Below, one piece after another: positions 1-8,202 of a stretch of 40,424 bases of DNA (positions within the stretch are counted from its first letter, which is position 1; the number at the start of each line of letters is the position of its first letter). Location: contig JAUMYR010000009.1 of the NCBI GenBank assembly GCA_030528545.1, forward strand, positions 1-40,424. Reading direction: 5' to 3'. The notes beneath the pieces were generated by a model. That model was not told the origin of the DNA. It did not search any database and saw nothing but the letters and a program-made list of their open reading frames with translations. Made by a program: the position numbers and the translations under genes. This DNA is from Propionibacteriaceae bacterium (lineage in GTDB: Bacteria; Actinomycetota; Actinomycetes; Propionibacteriales; Propionibacteriaceae).

Positions 1-53
1 CCACGGAACCCTCGTCCCGCTAACTCAGATGCCCACGAAGTCAGGGTAGGCCC

Positions 54-587
54 ATGGCGGTGTTGCTGGTCCGGGTGGGTGGTCTGGTGGAGGGTGTTGA
101 TCCGGGTCGTGCGTTGGGGTTGTTTGAGGAGGGGTTGGGGATTTGTCGGGGGTTGGTGGACGCCGCGCCAGGGGACCTCGACGTGTTGCAGATGCTGGCG
201 GTGTTGCTGGGCCGGGTGGGTGGTCTGGTGCGGGGTGTGGATCCGGGTCGAGCGTTGGGGTTGTATAAGGAGGGGTTGGAGATCTGTCGGGGGTTGGTGG
301 AGGCCCGACCGGGGAGTTTCCGAGCGCTTTGGGATCTTGGGGTGGCTGCTGCGAGGTGTGCTGGGCTGGTGTCTGATCCGGCGCAGGTCAGTGGTCTGTG
401 GCGGGAGGCGGCGATCAGCTTCCGTTCGGCGTTGAGTATCCAGCCCGAGCATTCGCAGCTAGGAAGATTGTCCTTCGCTTCGGCGCTGGAGTACGCCAAG
501 ACTGATCCGCCGGATCGGGACGAGTGGCTGGCCTATGCCGCCGAGCTGGCCGAGCGGTTCGGATTCGACTCTTCGGGGGATTCGTAG
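54..587 (+). CDS. TPR-like repeat protein, short or 5'-truncated
   Basis: The 177-residue product begins with two copies of a 47-residue unit (AVLL-RVGGLV-GVDPGRALGL--EGL-ICRGLV-A-PG), followed by a diverged third unit and a tail ending in ERFGFDSSGDS. The helical-pair pattern with spaced Ala, Gly and Leu fits TPR-like repeats used for protein binding. The ATG at 54 falls at the start of a repeat unit and has only a weak Shine-Dalgarno (AGGGTAGG). The same frame is closed by a TAA at 21-23. This could be the remnant of a longer repeat protein cut by recombination between repeats, or a genuine short gene. Its G/T-rich codon style matches the conserved part of the downstream NTPase genes. Function is not known. 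Confidence 0.5.
   Translation: MAVLLVRVGGLVEGVDPGRALGLFEEGLGICRGLVDAAPGDLDVLQMLAVLLGRVGGLVRGVDPGRALGLYKEGLEICRGLVEARPGSFRALWDLGVAAARCAGLVSDPAQVSGLWREAAISFRSALSIQPEHSQLGRLSFASALEYAKTDPPDRDEWLAYAAELAERFGFDSSGDS
57..338 (+). repeat. Two tandem 141-bp coding repeats
   Basis: Two in-frame direct repeats, 57-197 and 198-338, encode the 47-residue TPR-like unit. The first 36 codons or so are nearly identical, starting GCGGTGTTGCTG in both; the last dozen codons have diverged. Such repeats can expand or contract by recombination. Confidence 0.8.
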
Positions 588-617
588 TTAGGAGGCCTGG
601 TTCTTTCCATGCTGCGG

Positions 618-627
618 CTGTCCGTCA
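618..627 (+). promoter_or_regulatory. CTGTCCGTCA motif, site A
   Basis: Exact 10-mer with 36 bases between it and the GTG start of the first NTPase gene. It is one of seven copies in the window, all oriented toward the gene they precede. It may be a promoter element or an activator/repressor site. It cannot easily be a -35 box, because the -10 would then overlap the Shine-Dalgarno. Confidence 0.7.
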
Positions 628-663
628 ACTGGGTATGTAGGCCAAGGTGACTAAGGGGGAGCC

Positions 664-3255
664 GTGTGTAGTGGGGATGAATTGCCGTTTGCGGCGGATC
701 TTGGGCGGCGCGAACCAGCGAGTTCGCGGTTCACTGACCGGATGGTGGAGTCGGAGGCGTTGCGGCGGAGTCTGGTGGTGCATCGGGCTGCGGTTGATGC
801 TGATGCGATTGATGGCCGCCGGATGAATAATGTGTTGGTCTTTTATGGGTTTGGTGGGGTGGGGAAGTCTGCCCTGTCGGTGAAGCTGGAGGAGTGGGTC
901 AACGGGGGTGTGGGCTGTGAGCATTGGGGCCCCTCGCCGACTGGGTTTCGTGTGGTGACCGCCCGCTGGGATCTGCGTGATACTGAGGCGTTGAAGAGTC
1001 CGGTGTTGTTCTACCTCCGGTTGCGGCGTGCTGTGGTCGGGGCGGGGGTGAGGACGCCGTTGCTGGATGTTGGGATCGTGGCGATGGCGACCAAGTTCAA
1101 TGCCGGACACGGGTCCGACCCGGACGGTCTGCTCGCGACGGTTCCCCAGCTGGCGGACAGCCTGCTGCAGGAACTCTTCCCGAATCTCGCGTCTGAGGAG
1201 GGCGCTGGGCTGTCGTCTGAGTATCGGCTCCTCGACTTGTTGACGACACCGGGGCGGACCCCGAGCACGGATTACGGCTGGCTGCCCAAGGCCGTCACCG
1301 AGATCATGGCGGGTGAGGCCGACGTGGAGAGTCTCTGCCGCACGGTCAAAGTCCTGGGGTGGTTGCTTTCCTATGATCTGAAACGGCTTCAGCCGGTGGA
1401 GCGTCCCTTGCCGGTGGTTTTCGTCGATACCTTCGAGGTCTTGGAAGGTGTCCGTGACGAGCAGGTGGTGAACTCTGCGCTTGGGACTCTTCATAGTTGT
1501 CTGCTTGTGGTGACTGGCCGGGAGATGGTCAATTGGGCGATTCCGCGGATTTCGCTGCCGTATAGCGGTCCTCAGGTGTGGCCTTCGTTGGCGCGGACTA
1601 GCCGTGCTGACGAGGAGCCCCGGCAGCACCTGGTGGGGGAGCTTTCTGTCCGTGATGCCCAGGGGCTCCTTGAGGCGTATCTGGGGGAGTTGGGGCTGCC
1701 GCTGGCCGATGGGCTGTGCGCCAGGCTGGCCCAGAAGGCGCGCCTGCCCATCCACATCGATGTGATCGTCGAATTGGCCCGGGACAGCGCCCGGGACTAT
1801 CCCGGACGCGAACTCACCGACGATGACCTCGGCGGCCAGCTGGAACGGGTGGTGGAGCGGCTCATGGAGCGCAGCTCTCCCGAGCGGGCCAACCTGCTTC
1901 AGGCCTCAGCGGTGTCGAAGCAATTCGATGCCCCGCTGCTCGCCGCCATCGCGCACGTGAACGTGGGGGTAGCGCAGGTCTTCCTCTCCAATTCCTTGAT
2001 CCAGAAGGTTCGGGATAAACAGCACTTCCAATACCATCTCCATGACGAGGTGCGCGATATCGTGCTGGCCGCTGGGCACAAAGTGGTCCATGCCTGGAAC
2101 GACCACGACCGGAGAGCGGCCGCACAACGGGGACTGGACCGCCTGGAACGTGAGATCGAGGCCGCCAAGCAGGCCGACGAACTGGAAAGATGGCTGCTGA
2201 TCCACGGCACCGCCTTCCAGATCGCTACCGAGTATGGCCTCGAGCCGGGCTGGGTGGCCGGTGAGTTCCGCAGGAGCCCGTCTCGTCCGCGCCTGGCGCG
2301 CATCCTCGGCGACGTCGCGTGGGGAGACAGCAAACTGGCGCAAACCGCCTACCTCAACGCCATCCTGGCCAAACCGACCAGGACCCGCATGAAAGAGCTT
2401 GAGGAATCCCTCCATCTGTTCACCTTCGAGGCAATCCACCGGAAAGCCCGCCTGTGGCTGGCCTACTCGTATCGGCAGGTAACGCGGTATGGCGAGGCCT
2501 TGGATCTGCTGCGAGGACTGTGGGAGGAGCGCCAAGATCGCCTTTATGCCGGGCAGTACGTCCTGACCTGCCTGTATGCGCGGCGCTACCGCGACGCCAT
2601 CACGGCCTGGCTTACCTGGGGCGAGCGTGCTGGCTGGCCTATGGGAACCCTCATGGAAGCAGCCGGTCTGCTGGATGGCGCCGTCGAGCTCAAGCAGAAG
2701 CGCCTGGATACGGTTGATCGTGGCGAGAAATCCCGGCACTGGATATCTCAGCTTCGAGTGGCGCTCGCCGATGCGCGGTGCTGGCAGGGGCCGGACGCGG
2801 AGGAGGACCTCCGGCGGGCCTATCTTGAGTCCGTCCTGCTGGAGCGCCTGGATGGTCCCCGTCACTACTGGAAGTGGCAGGCGTTGTGGAATCTCTTTGA
2901 CGATGCTCGGGTCGCCGAGTGCTGGCAGCAGTTGAAGCGGCTGGTCAACGCGGAAGGCGAGCAGCCGAAGGAAGAGCGGGATGTGCGGTTCCTGGTGGCT
3001 GGGATGAGGGTGCTGGCGGTGGGCGACCGCGGCTATCTAGACGAGCTGGTGGGCGAGCTGGAAAGGCTGCCGGAGTGGGTGAGCGTGCCCGTGGAGTTCC
3101 TCTATGAGCATCTTGGGGATCTGGGGCTGGTTGATATCGGTTTGCAGGCCCAGCCGACCCAGTGGGTTGGTGACCGGGAGGAGATCAAGCGGCGCTGGCT
3201 CTCGATCCTCCACTGCGTCGTCGCCGAGGCGCGGGCCAAGAAGGACGCGCGGTGA
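664..3255 (+). CDS. STAND-type P-loop NTPase with helical-repeat C-terminus, paralogue 1
   Basis: The 863-residue protein has a Walker A P-loop GFGGVGKS at residues 62-69 and a Walker B-like LPVVFVDTFE around D255. A region near residues 415-480 (LLQAS, FDAPLLAAI, YHLHDEVR) resembles the winged-helix segment that follows the NTPase in STAND proteins. The C-terminal half is alpha-helical and TPR-like (LAYSYRQV, GEALDLLRGLW), probably the sensor. STAND ATPases act as switchable, oligomerising sensors in signalling and immunity; the ligand here is unknown. The GTG at 664 is preceded by AAGGGGGAG. It is a paralogue of the next gene and shares a 361-bp identical tract with it. No effector domain is fused, so any output may come from the neighbours. 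Confidence 0.8.
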   Translation: MCSGDELPFAADLGRREPASSRFTDRMVESEALRRSLVVHRAAVDADAIDGRRMNNVLVFYGFGGVGKSALSVKLEEWVNGGVGCEHWGPSPTGFRVVTARWDLRDTEALKSPVLFYLRLRRAVVGAGVRTPLLDVGIVAMATKFNAGHGSDPDGLLATVPQLADSLLQELFPNLASEEGAGLSSEYRLLDLLTTPGRTPSTDYGWLPKAVTEIMAGEADVESLCRTVKVLGWLLSYDLKRLQPVERPLPVVFVDTFEVLEGVRDEQVVNSALGTLHSCLLVVTGREMVNWAIPRISLPYSGPQVWPSLARTSRADEEPRQHLVGELSVRDAQGLLEAYLGELGLPLADGLCARLAQKARLPIHIDVIVELARDSARDYPGRELTDDDLGGQLERVVERLMERSSPERANLLQASAVSKQFDAPLLAAIAHVNVGVAQVFLSNSLIQKVRDKQHFQYHLHDEVRDIVLAAGHKVVHAWNDHDRRAAAQRGLDRLEREIEAAKQADELERWLLIHGTAFQIATEYGLEPGWVAGEFRRSPSRPRLARILGDVAWGDSKLAQTAYLNAILAKPTRTRMKELEESLHLFTFEAIHRKARLWLAYSYRQVTRYGEALDLLRGLWEERQDRLYAGQYVLTCLYARRYRDAITAWLTWGERAGWPMGTLMEAAGLLDGAVELKQKRLDTVDRGEKSRHWISQLRVALADARCWQGPDAEEDLRRAYLESVLLERLDGPRHYWKWQALWNLFDDARVAECWQQLKRLVNAEGEQPKEERDVRFLVAGMRVLAVGDRGYLDELVGELERLPEWVSVPVEFLYEHLGDLGLVDIGLQAQPTQWVGDREEIKRRWLSILHCVVAEARAKKDAR
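743..1103 (+). repeat. Perfect 361-bp duplicate shared with 3431-3791
   Basis: This tract, covering the P-loop region of the first NTPase gene, is identical base for base to 3431-3791 in the second gene, at an offset of 2688. Flanking coding sequence is clearly diverged on both sides. The tract is unusually G/T-rich. Recent gene conversion or slow-evolving recombinational exchange is the likeliest cause. Confidence 0.9.
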
Positions 3256-3297
3256 CGGCAAGGGGCCGTGAACCCGTTCTCGGTCCAGGACCCTCGG

Positions 3298-3307
3298 CTG
3301 TCCGTCA
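3298..3307 (+). promoter_or_regulatory. CTGTCCGTCA motif, site B
   Basis: Exact motif with 38 bases to the ATG at 3346. The three bases before it (CGG) are the same as at site A. It supports the ATG at 3346 over the GTG at 3268, which lies upstream of the motif. Confidence 0.7.
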
Positions 3308-3345
3308 GAGAGAAACAAGGGAATGAACCGGCCGAAAGGAGAACC

Positions 3346-5949
3346 ATGTTTGGTAAAGGTGAGACGCCGTCTACGGCGAAATCGGACCCTGGCCGAAGCC
3401 TGTCGGTGAGTTCCCGGTTCACAGATCGGGTGGTGGAGTCGGAGGCGTTGCGGCGGAGTCTGGTGGTGCATCGGGCTGCGGTTGATGCTGATGCGATTGA
3501 TGGCCGCCGGATGAATAATGTGTTGGTCTTTTATGGGTTTGGTGGGGTGGGGAAGTCTGCCCTGTCGGTGAAGCTGGAGGAGTGGGTCAACGGGGGTGTG
3601 GGCTGTGAGCATTGGGGCCCCTCGCCGACTGGGTTTCGTGTGGTGACCGCCCGCTGGGATCTGCGTGATACTGAGGCGTTGAAGAGTCCGGTGTTGTTCT
3701 ACCTCCGGTTGCGGCGTGCTGTGGTCGGGGCGGGGGTGAGGACGCCGTTGCTGGATGTTGGGATCGTGGCGATGGCGACCAAGTTCAATGCTGGGCGTGG
3801 GGATGACCCAGACGAGTTGCTCGCCGGTGTTCCCCGGCTGGCGGAGAACCTGTTGAGGGAGTTGTTTCCTGGTCTTGATGATCCGGGTGTGGGGTTGTCT
3901 CCCGAGCGGCATCTTCTGTCGTTGCTGACCACGCCTGGTCAGGTGGCGGCGGTGGATTGTGCGAAGTTGCCGGTGGCCGTCGCCGAGATCATGGCGGGTG
4001 AGGCCGACGTGGAGCGTCTCTGCGTCGCGGTCAAGGCCCTGGGGTGGCTGTTTTCTCAAGACCTGAGGCGGCTTGATCCCGGCCAGCGTCCCTTGCCGGT
4101 GGTCTTCGTCGATACCTTCGAGATCCTGGACGAGAAAGCCGTCTCAGGTGATGAGCAAGTGGTCAACACCGCCCTCGGCGCCCTGCCGGACTGTCTGATC
4201 GTTATTACCGGACGAAAACTGGTGCGGTGGGCCAGGAACGACCCGGCCCTGGAATATGCGGGGGCCGATACCTGGCCTTCGCTCGCGCGGACCCACGAGG
4301 GGCAAGGCGAGCCACGGCAGCATCTCGTGGGGGAGCTCGACGAGAGTGACGCCCGCGAGCTACTGGAGTATTACCTGAACAACATCGATGCGCCACTCGC
4401 CGACGGGCTGTGCGAACACCTCGCCCGCACAGCCCAGCTGCCCATTCACATTGACGCCATCGTCGTTCTGGCGAAGCGCTTTGCGCAGACCAACCCGGGG
4501 CAGCCGCTGACCATCGATGCTCTCGGCGGGGACCTGAAAGCCGTCGTGGAACGCATCATGGACCGCTTCTCCAACGACGAGGCCCGGCTGCTGCAAGCAG
4601 CCGCCGTCTCGGAGCAGTTCGACGCGCCGCTGCTGGCGGCCATGGCGTCGGTGAGCGCCGGGGTAGCAGAACAATTCCTCGCCAGCACGCTGGTGAAATC
4701 GGTGGACGGGCAGCAATACTTCAAATACCACCTGCACGACGAGGTCAGAAGCCTCGTGCTGAAGGCGGGCCACGAGGTTCGCCACGCCTGGAACCAGGAC
4801 GACCGGCTAGCCGCGGCCACCCGCGGAGTGAAACACCTCGGTGAGCGCCACCTCGTCGCCGCCGACCGGGATCAGCTCGTCGAACGCATGATGATCCACG
4901 TCGCCGCCTATCGGATCTGCCGCAGCTACGACCTGATGGAGCAATGGGTCATCGACGAGTTCATCAAGACGCCATCGCACAGGCGCCTGCGCCTGCTCAT
5001 CGGTGAAGTGACGTCCATGAAAGACCCCCTCGATGAAGCGGCCGCACTGAGCCGGGCAATGTCCTGGGATGCCACAAGGCGGCTGCCCGAGCTGCAGCAG
5101 TTTCTTCAGGGGTGCACCTCTGCCGAGCTGAGGCGGATGGCGATGTGCTGGGCTGCCTATGCGCACCGGGGGAAACGTGACTACGATGTGGCGCTCAACA
5201 TTCTTCGCGGGCTGTGGAATGAAACACACGAGATTGTGTACGGGAGCGGCATTGTCATCACGAAACGGATGATGCGGTGCTACCGCGAAGCGGCGACCGA
5301 ATACCTGAGGATCGGCGCATCCGCGGGGAAGCCTCTGGCTGGCTTGTTCGGGGCGCACGGGTTGCCCGAGCTTGCGCTGCTCCACGCCGAGGAGTACTTG
5401 GAAGAGGCGAAAGCGCGGAAGGGTCCCCGCCGCTGGCTCGCTGAAATCAACGTGATGTTGATGGAGCACAAGGGACTGTTGGGGATCCTCACGGAGGAGG
5501 ATTTCGCCAAGCTGAGGGAGCTGGCAGAAGCCCTGGACCGAAACGATGCCCGCGCTTGCTACTGGCGCTGGCGGGGAGTTCAGGGCGTCTTTGAAAAGGC
5601 AGAGGTCGAGAAGTCCTGGGTAGCGCTGCTGACCGTCCTGGACGATTCCGGTCACTTGGCCACAGAGGCTAAGCGATCCCTGCGCCTGATCGCTGGCATG
5701 AGGCTGCTCGCGTGCGAGGACCGGACCTATCTGGACAGACTGAGCGAACACCTGGACGTGACCGCCGACCTTCGGGACCACGCCGGGGAGTTCCTCTACG
5801 AGCACCTCAAGGGCCTCGGGCTGGTCGACTTCGACCTTCAGATTCCACCGACCCAGTGGATCGGCGACCGTGAGGTCGTGAAGCAGCGCTGGATCGCGAT
5901 CTTCCACCGACTCGTCGACGAGGCCCGGGCGAGGAAGGAGGCGAAATGA
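3346..5949 (+). CDS. STAND-type P-loop NTPase with helical-repeat C-terminus, paralogue 2
   Basis: The 867-residue product has the same layout as its upstream neighbour: P-loop GFGGVGKS near residues 64-71, Walker B-like VVFVDTFEIL, a winged-helix-like segment (YFKYHLHDEVR) and a helical C-terminal half. The end, PPTQWIGDREVVKQRW, closely matches PTQWVGDREEIKRRW of paralogue 1. I chose the ATG at 3346 because AAAGGAGAA stands at the right distance; a longer GTG frame from 3268 has no good ribosome site. The stop overlaps the start of the metallopeptidase gene (ATGA), indicating translational coupling. Two diverged sensors with one exchanged NTPase core suggest recognition of different signals through a shared switch. 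Ligand and partners are unknown. Confidence 0.8.
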   Translation: MFGKGETPSTAKSDPGRSLSVSSRFTDRVVESEALRRSLVVHRAAVDADAIDGRRMNNVLVFYGFGGVGKSALSVKLEEWVNGGVGCEHWGPSPTGFRVVTARWDLRDTEALKSPVLFYLRLRRAVVGAGVRTPLLDVGIVAMATKFNAGRGDDPDELLAGVPRLAENLLRELFPGLDDPGVGLSPERHLLSLLTTPGQVAAVDCAKLPVAVAEIMAGEADVERLCVAVKALGWLFSQDLRRLDPGQRPLPVVFVDTFEILDEKAVSGDEQVVNTALGALPDCLIVITGRKLVRWARNDPALEYAGADTWPSLARTHEGQGEPRQHLVGELDESDARELLEYYLNNIDAPLADGLCEHLARTAQLPIHIDAIVVLAKRFAQTNPGQPLTIDALGGDLKAVVERIMDRFSNDEARLLQAAAVSEQFDAPLLAAMASVSAGVAEQFLASTLVKSVDGQQYFKYHLHDEVRSLVLKAGHEVRHAWNQDDRLAAATRGVKHLGERHLVAADRDQLVERMMIHVAAYRICRSYDLMEQWVIDEFIKTPSHRRLRLLIGEVTSMKDPLDEAAALSRAMSWDATRRLPELQQFLQGCTSAELRRMAMCWAAYAHRGKRDYDVALNILRGLWNETHEIVYGSGIVITKRMMRCYREAATEYLRIGASAGKPLAGLFGAHGLPELALLHAEEYLEEAKARKGPRRWLAEINVMLMEHKGLLGILTEEDFAKLRELAEALDRNDARACYWRWRGVQGVFEKAEVEKSWVALLTVLDDSGHLATEAKRSLRLIAGMRLLACEDRTYLDRLSEHLDVTADLRDHAGEFLYEHLKGLGLVDFDLQIPPTQWIGDREVVKQRWIAIFHRLVDEARARKEAK
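3431..3791 (+). repeat. Perfect 361-bp duplicate shared with 743-1103
   Basis: Second copy of the identical tract in the NTPase pair. The boundaries are sharp: the copies differ one base before the start (G here, A in the first copy) and one base after the end (T here, C in the first copy). Confidence 0.9.
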
Positions 5950-7067
5950 CCCCCATGCAGGAGCTGCACGAGAGTTTCCGGGTGCTGGGGACGGTGGCGC
6001 GTCCCACCCGGTGGAGCACCCCGATCGGGCTTCCCGCCATCCGTCAGGAACTCGCCCGCGCCTCCCGCCCGGGCAGCGCTCAGGCACCGGGCACCCGGTG
6101 GGAATACGAATATCCCAACCTTGACGAGGCCCCCGCCGCCGCCACGGCCTGTGAGGCCGCGCTGCGCCGCGTCGGGCCGGAACTCCACGAGCACGAGCTG
6201 TGGGCGTTTCGCACCGTCCTGGACGAGGCCCGCGCGAGCATCGCCCGGGCGAAGAACCATACCGCCGCGGCGGTGACCGAATGTTCCATCCAGGCCCACG
6301 GCCTGCCCACCCCCGAAGGGGTCGCGGAGGCCAGGGGAATCCTCACCTCTCCCGCCGGGGAACAGCCCGGTGAGACCGTCTCGGACGAGCGCCTCGCCGA
6401 CGCCATGAAAGCCGCCCTGGCAAGGCTGGGCATCGATGGGTGGAGCGTGGATCTGGCCGATCGCAAGGCCGCCGACATGTCGGTGATCGGGGGACGCCAC
6501 CGCGTCGAGTTGCGCAGGGGAGCCCGGTTCGCGCCAGAGGCCGTCGCCCAGTTGCTGGTCCACGAGATCGGCACCCACGTTCTGCGACGCCACCGCGCCG
6601 AGCAGCAGCCCAGCTACCCGGTGCGCTTCGCCCCGGGCCCCGCGCTCCGCACCGAGGAAGGCCTCGCCGTCTGGCGCGAGGGCCAGGCCCGCGTCGGCTT
6701 CCCCGCCCGCGACCGCATCTACGCCGCCCGGGTGATCGCCGTGGACCTCGCCCTGCGCGCCGGGATCACCGAGGTCGTCGGCGCGCTCGCCGAACACCTC
6801 AGCGTCGAGACGGCCGTCAGCATCGCCATCCGCGTCAAACGGGGCCTGGCCAACCCCCACGAACCCGGGGCCAACGTCAAAGACCACGTCTACTTCAGCG
6901 GCTCCCGCATCGTCGGCGCCCACCTGAGCCAGCACCCGGACGACCTCGGGCTCCTCTTCGCCTCCAAGTGGCCCCTTGAGGAACTGTGGCGGGTCCGCGA
7001 GCTGGCCGAGGCAGGGCTCGTCCACCCCGTCCCCACAGAACTAACAGACCCCCGGATCGTCCTCTGA
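5946..7067 (+). CDS. DUF1704/MATCAP-type zinc metallopeptidase
   Basis: The 373-residue protein carries HEIGTH at residues 206-211 and TEEGLA at 236-241, with GxxLR-like and QPSYPVRF segments between. This is the signature of the DUF1704 family (bacterial members are often named QEGLA-motif proteins), to which the eukaryotic tubulin tyrosine carboxypeptidase MATCAP belongs. In MATCAP the two His of HExxH and the Glu of the EEGLA region bind zinc. A zinc peptidase, perhaps a carboxypeptidase, is therefore likely; the substrate is not known. The ATG overlaps the stop of the upstream NTPase gene by four bases and the next gene follows after 16 bases, so the four genes probably form one operon. 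The N-terminal 130 residues, rich in Ala and Glu, are less conserved by eye. Confidence 0.8.
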   Translation: MTPMQELHESFRVLGTVARPTRWSTPIGLPAIRQELARASRPGSAQAPGTRWEYEYPNLDEAPAAATACEAALRRVGPELHEHELWAFRTVLDEARASIARAKNHTAAAVTECSIQAHGLPTPEGVAEARGILTSPAGEQPGETVSDERLADAMKAALARLGIDGWSVDLADRKAADMSVIGGRHRVELRRGARFAPEAVAQLLVHEIGTHVLRRHRAEQQPSYPVRFAPGPALRTEEGLAVWREGQARVGFPARDRIYAARVIAVDLALRAGITEVVGALAEHLSVETAVSIAIRVKRGLANPHEPGANVKDHVYFSGSRIVGAHLSQHPDDLGLLFASKWPLEELWRVRELAEAGLVHPVPTELTDPRIVL

Positions 7068-7083
7068 CCGAGAAAGGCAGCAC

Positions 7084-8055
7084 ATGATGTCCCCCTACCG
7101 CGTCTTCGTCGCCGCACCCAGCGACGTCAAGCAGGAACGCGACCAGGTCTTCGACGTCGTCAACAAACTGGCCTACGAACCCTTCCTCAAAGACCGGGTC
7201 TCCCTCCAGGTCGTGGCCTGGGACGGCCCCGTCGCGACCGTGCCGATGCAGGGCCACCTCGACCCTCAGGCAGCCATTCTGCAGGGTTTGCCCGCCCCCG
7301 GTGAGTGCGAGTTCGTCGTGCTGATCCTGCACTCCCGGCTCGGGACGCCACTGCCCGACGACTACGCGCGCGACCTTGGCCTAGAGCAGGTCACCGGCAC
7401 CGAATGGGAATACCACGACGCCCTGCGCGGCACGCGGCGGCCGGTCTCGCCCACCTCCCTGCTGATCTACCGCAAACGCGGTGAGCTCCCCGCTGACGAC
7501 GAACAGGCCACGAAGGTGCGGGAGTTCTTCGGTGCCCTGGACGATGCCAGGCTCGGATACAACTGGTTCAGCACCCCCGAAGACTTCGCCACACAGCTGC
7601 ACTCCCACCTGAAGGAGCTGCTCGCGAGGCCCGGACGCATCGTCGATGCCCAGACCATCAGCGAGTGGGCAGCCCACCCGAATGCCTCGCTGCCGACCTG
7701 GGTGGTGCCCTTCCTGGGCGACATCACCCGGGACCCGCACCAGCGAGCCGGGGTGGCCAGGGCCGTGACCGAGGTGATCTGCGAAACCCGCGACATCGGT
7801 CAGGTTCTAGAAGCCAGCGAGGCGCTGGGGGAGACCTCCGGCGGTTTCGAGGCCATCGAGAGGCTCAGGCTGCACTACGCGGAGCTCTTCCCCGACATGA
7901 CCCAGACCCAAGCAGCCCGGGCCGTCGCCGTGTTCCGGAAGCTGGCGAAAGACCCCAGCCTCAGCGCCGAACAGATCGTTCAGGTGGATGCCGCCGCCGA
8001 ACGCATGGAGATACTGATCCCCGTCCTGCGCGAGGAGGCCCCCGAGGCCTGCTGA
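7084..8055 (+). CDS. DUF4062-domain protein
   Basis: The first 90 or so of 323 residues match DUF4062: YRVFVAAPSDVKQERD at the start, then a strand FVVLILHSRLGTPLP and TEWEYHDAL. DUF4062 is a TIR-like fold often found with NTPases and repeat proteins in bacterial conflict systems; its biochemical role is poorly defined. The C-terminal third (about residues 200-320) is helical and might be a small adaptor domain, but I do not recognise it. The start lies 16 bases after the metallopeptidase stop with AGAAAGG upstream; a second ATG follows immediately. It is probably the last gene of the NTPase operon, because a palindrome and a putative promoter lie just downstream. Confidence 0.75.
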   Translation: MMSPYRVFVAAPSDVKQERDQVFDVVNKLAYEPFLKDRVSLQVVAWDGPVATVPMQGHLDPQAAILQGLPAPGECEFVVLILHSRLGTPLPDDYARDLGLEQVTGTEWEYHDALRGTRRPVSPTSLLIYRKRGELPADDEQATKVREFFGALDDARLGYNWFSTPEDFATQLHSHLKELLARPGRIVDAQTISEWAAHPNASLPTWVVPFLGDITRDPHQRAGVARAVTEVICETRDIGQVLEASEALGETSGGFEAIERLRLHYAELFPDMTQTQAARAVAVFRKLAKDPSLSAEQIVQVDAAAERMEILIPVLREEAPEAC

Positions 8056-8070
8056 CAAGGGGCGAAAGAT

Positions 8071-8093
8071 TTTCTGGAAAATATTTCCAGAAA
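8071..8093. promoter_or_regulatory. 10-bp perfect inverted repeat, operator candidate
   Basis: TTTCTGGAAA and TTTCCAGAAA are separated by ATA. The sequence is A/T-rich in a very GC-rich region, lies 15 bases after a stop codon and just upstream of the GAAGTCT element. The low GC makes an intrinsic terminator unlikely; a dimeric regulator site is more plausible. Confidence 0.5.
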
Positions 8094-8098
8094 TCCTC

Positions 8099-8135
8099 GA
8101 AGTCTCATGCCCGCACCACCTTAGAAGGGTATGAG
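8099..8135 (+). promoter_or_regulatory. Bipartite element GAAGTCT-N23-GTATGAG
   Basis: The two boxes recur at 14064-14100 with exactly the same 23-base gap (there GAAGTCT-N23-GTAAGAG), and the gap shares GCCCGC-like sequence. TATGAG may be a -10, with ATGCCC 17 bases ahead. It lies 67 bases before the lipoprotein start. Confidence 0.45.
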
Positions 8136-8202
8136 CGCCCCGCGGTCATTCCAGTCCCTGTTCCACCAAACCGGCCCTACACATCATCAAGGAGCCCAAG
8201 CT

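Noticed and set aside
1644..1656. CTGTCCGTGA inside the first NTPase gene
   Set aside because: One mismatch, inside coding sequence and far from any start.
625..1755. Minus-strand open frame opposite the first NTPase gene
   Set aside because: It is a shadow frame created by GC-rich codons; similar frames appear opposite the second NTPase copy because the DNA is duplicated.
3268..3345. Upstream GTG start for the second NTPase
   Set aside because: It lacks a ribosome site and lies ahead of the CTGTCCGTCA motif; the ATG at 3346 has a strong one.
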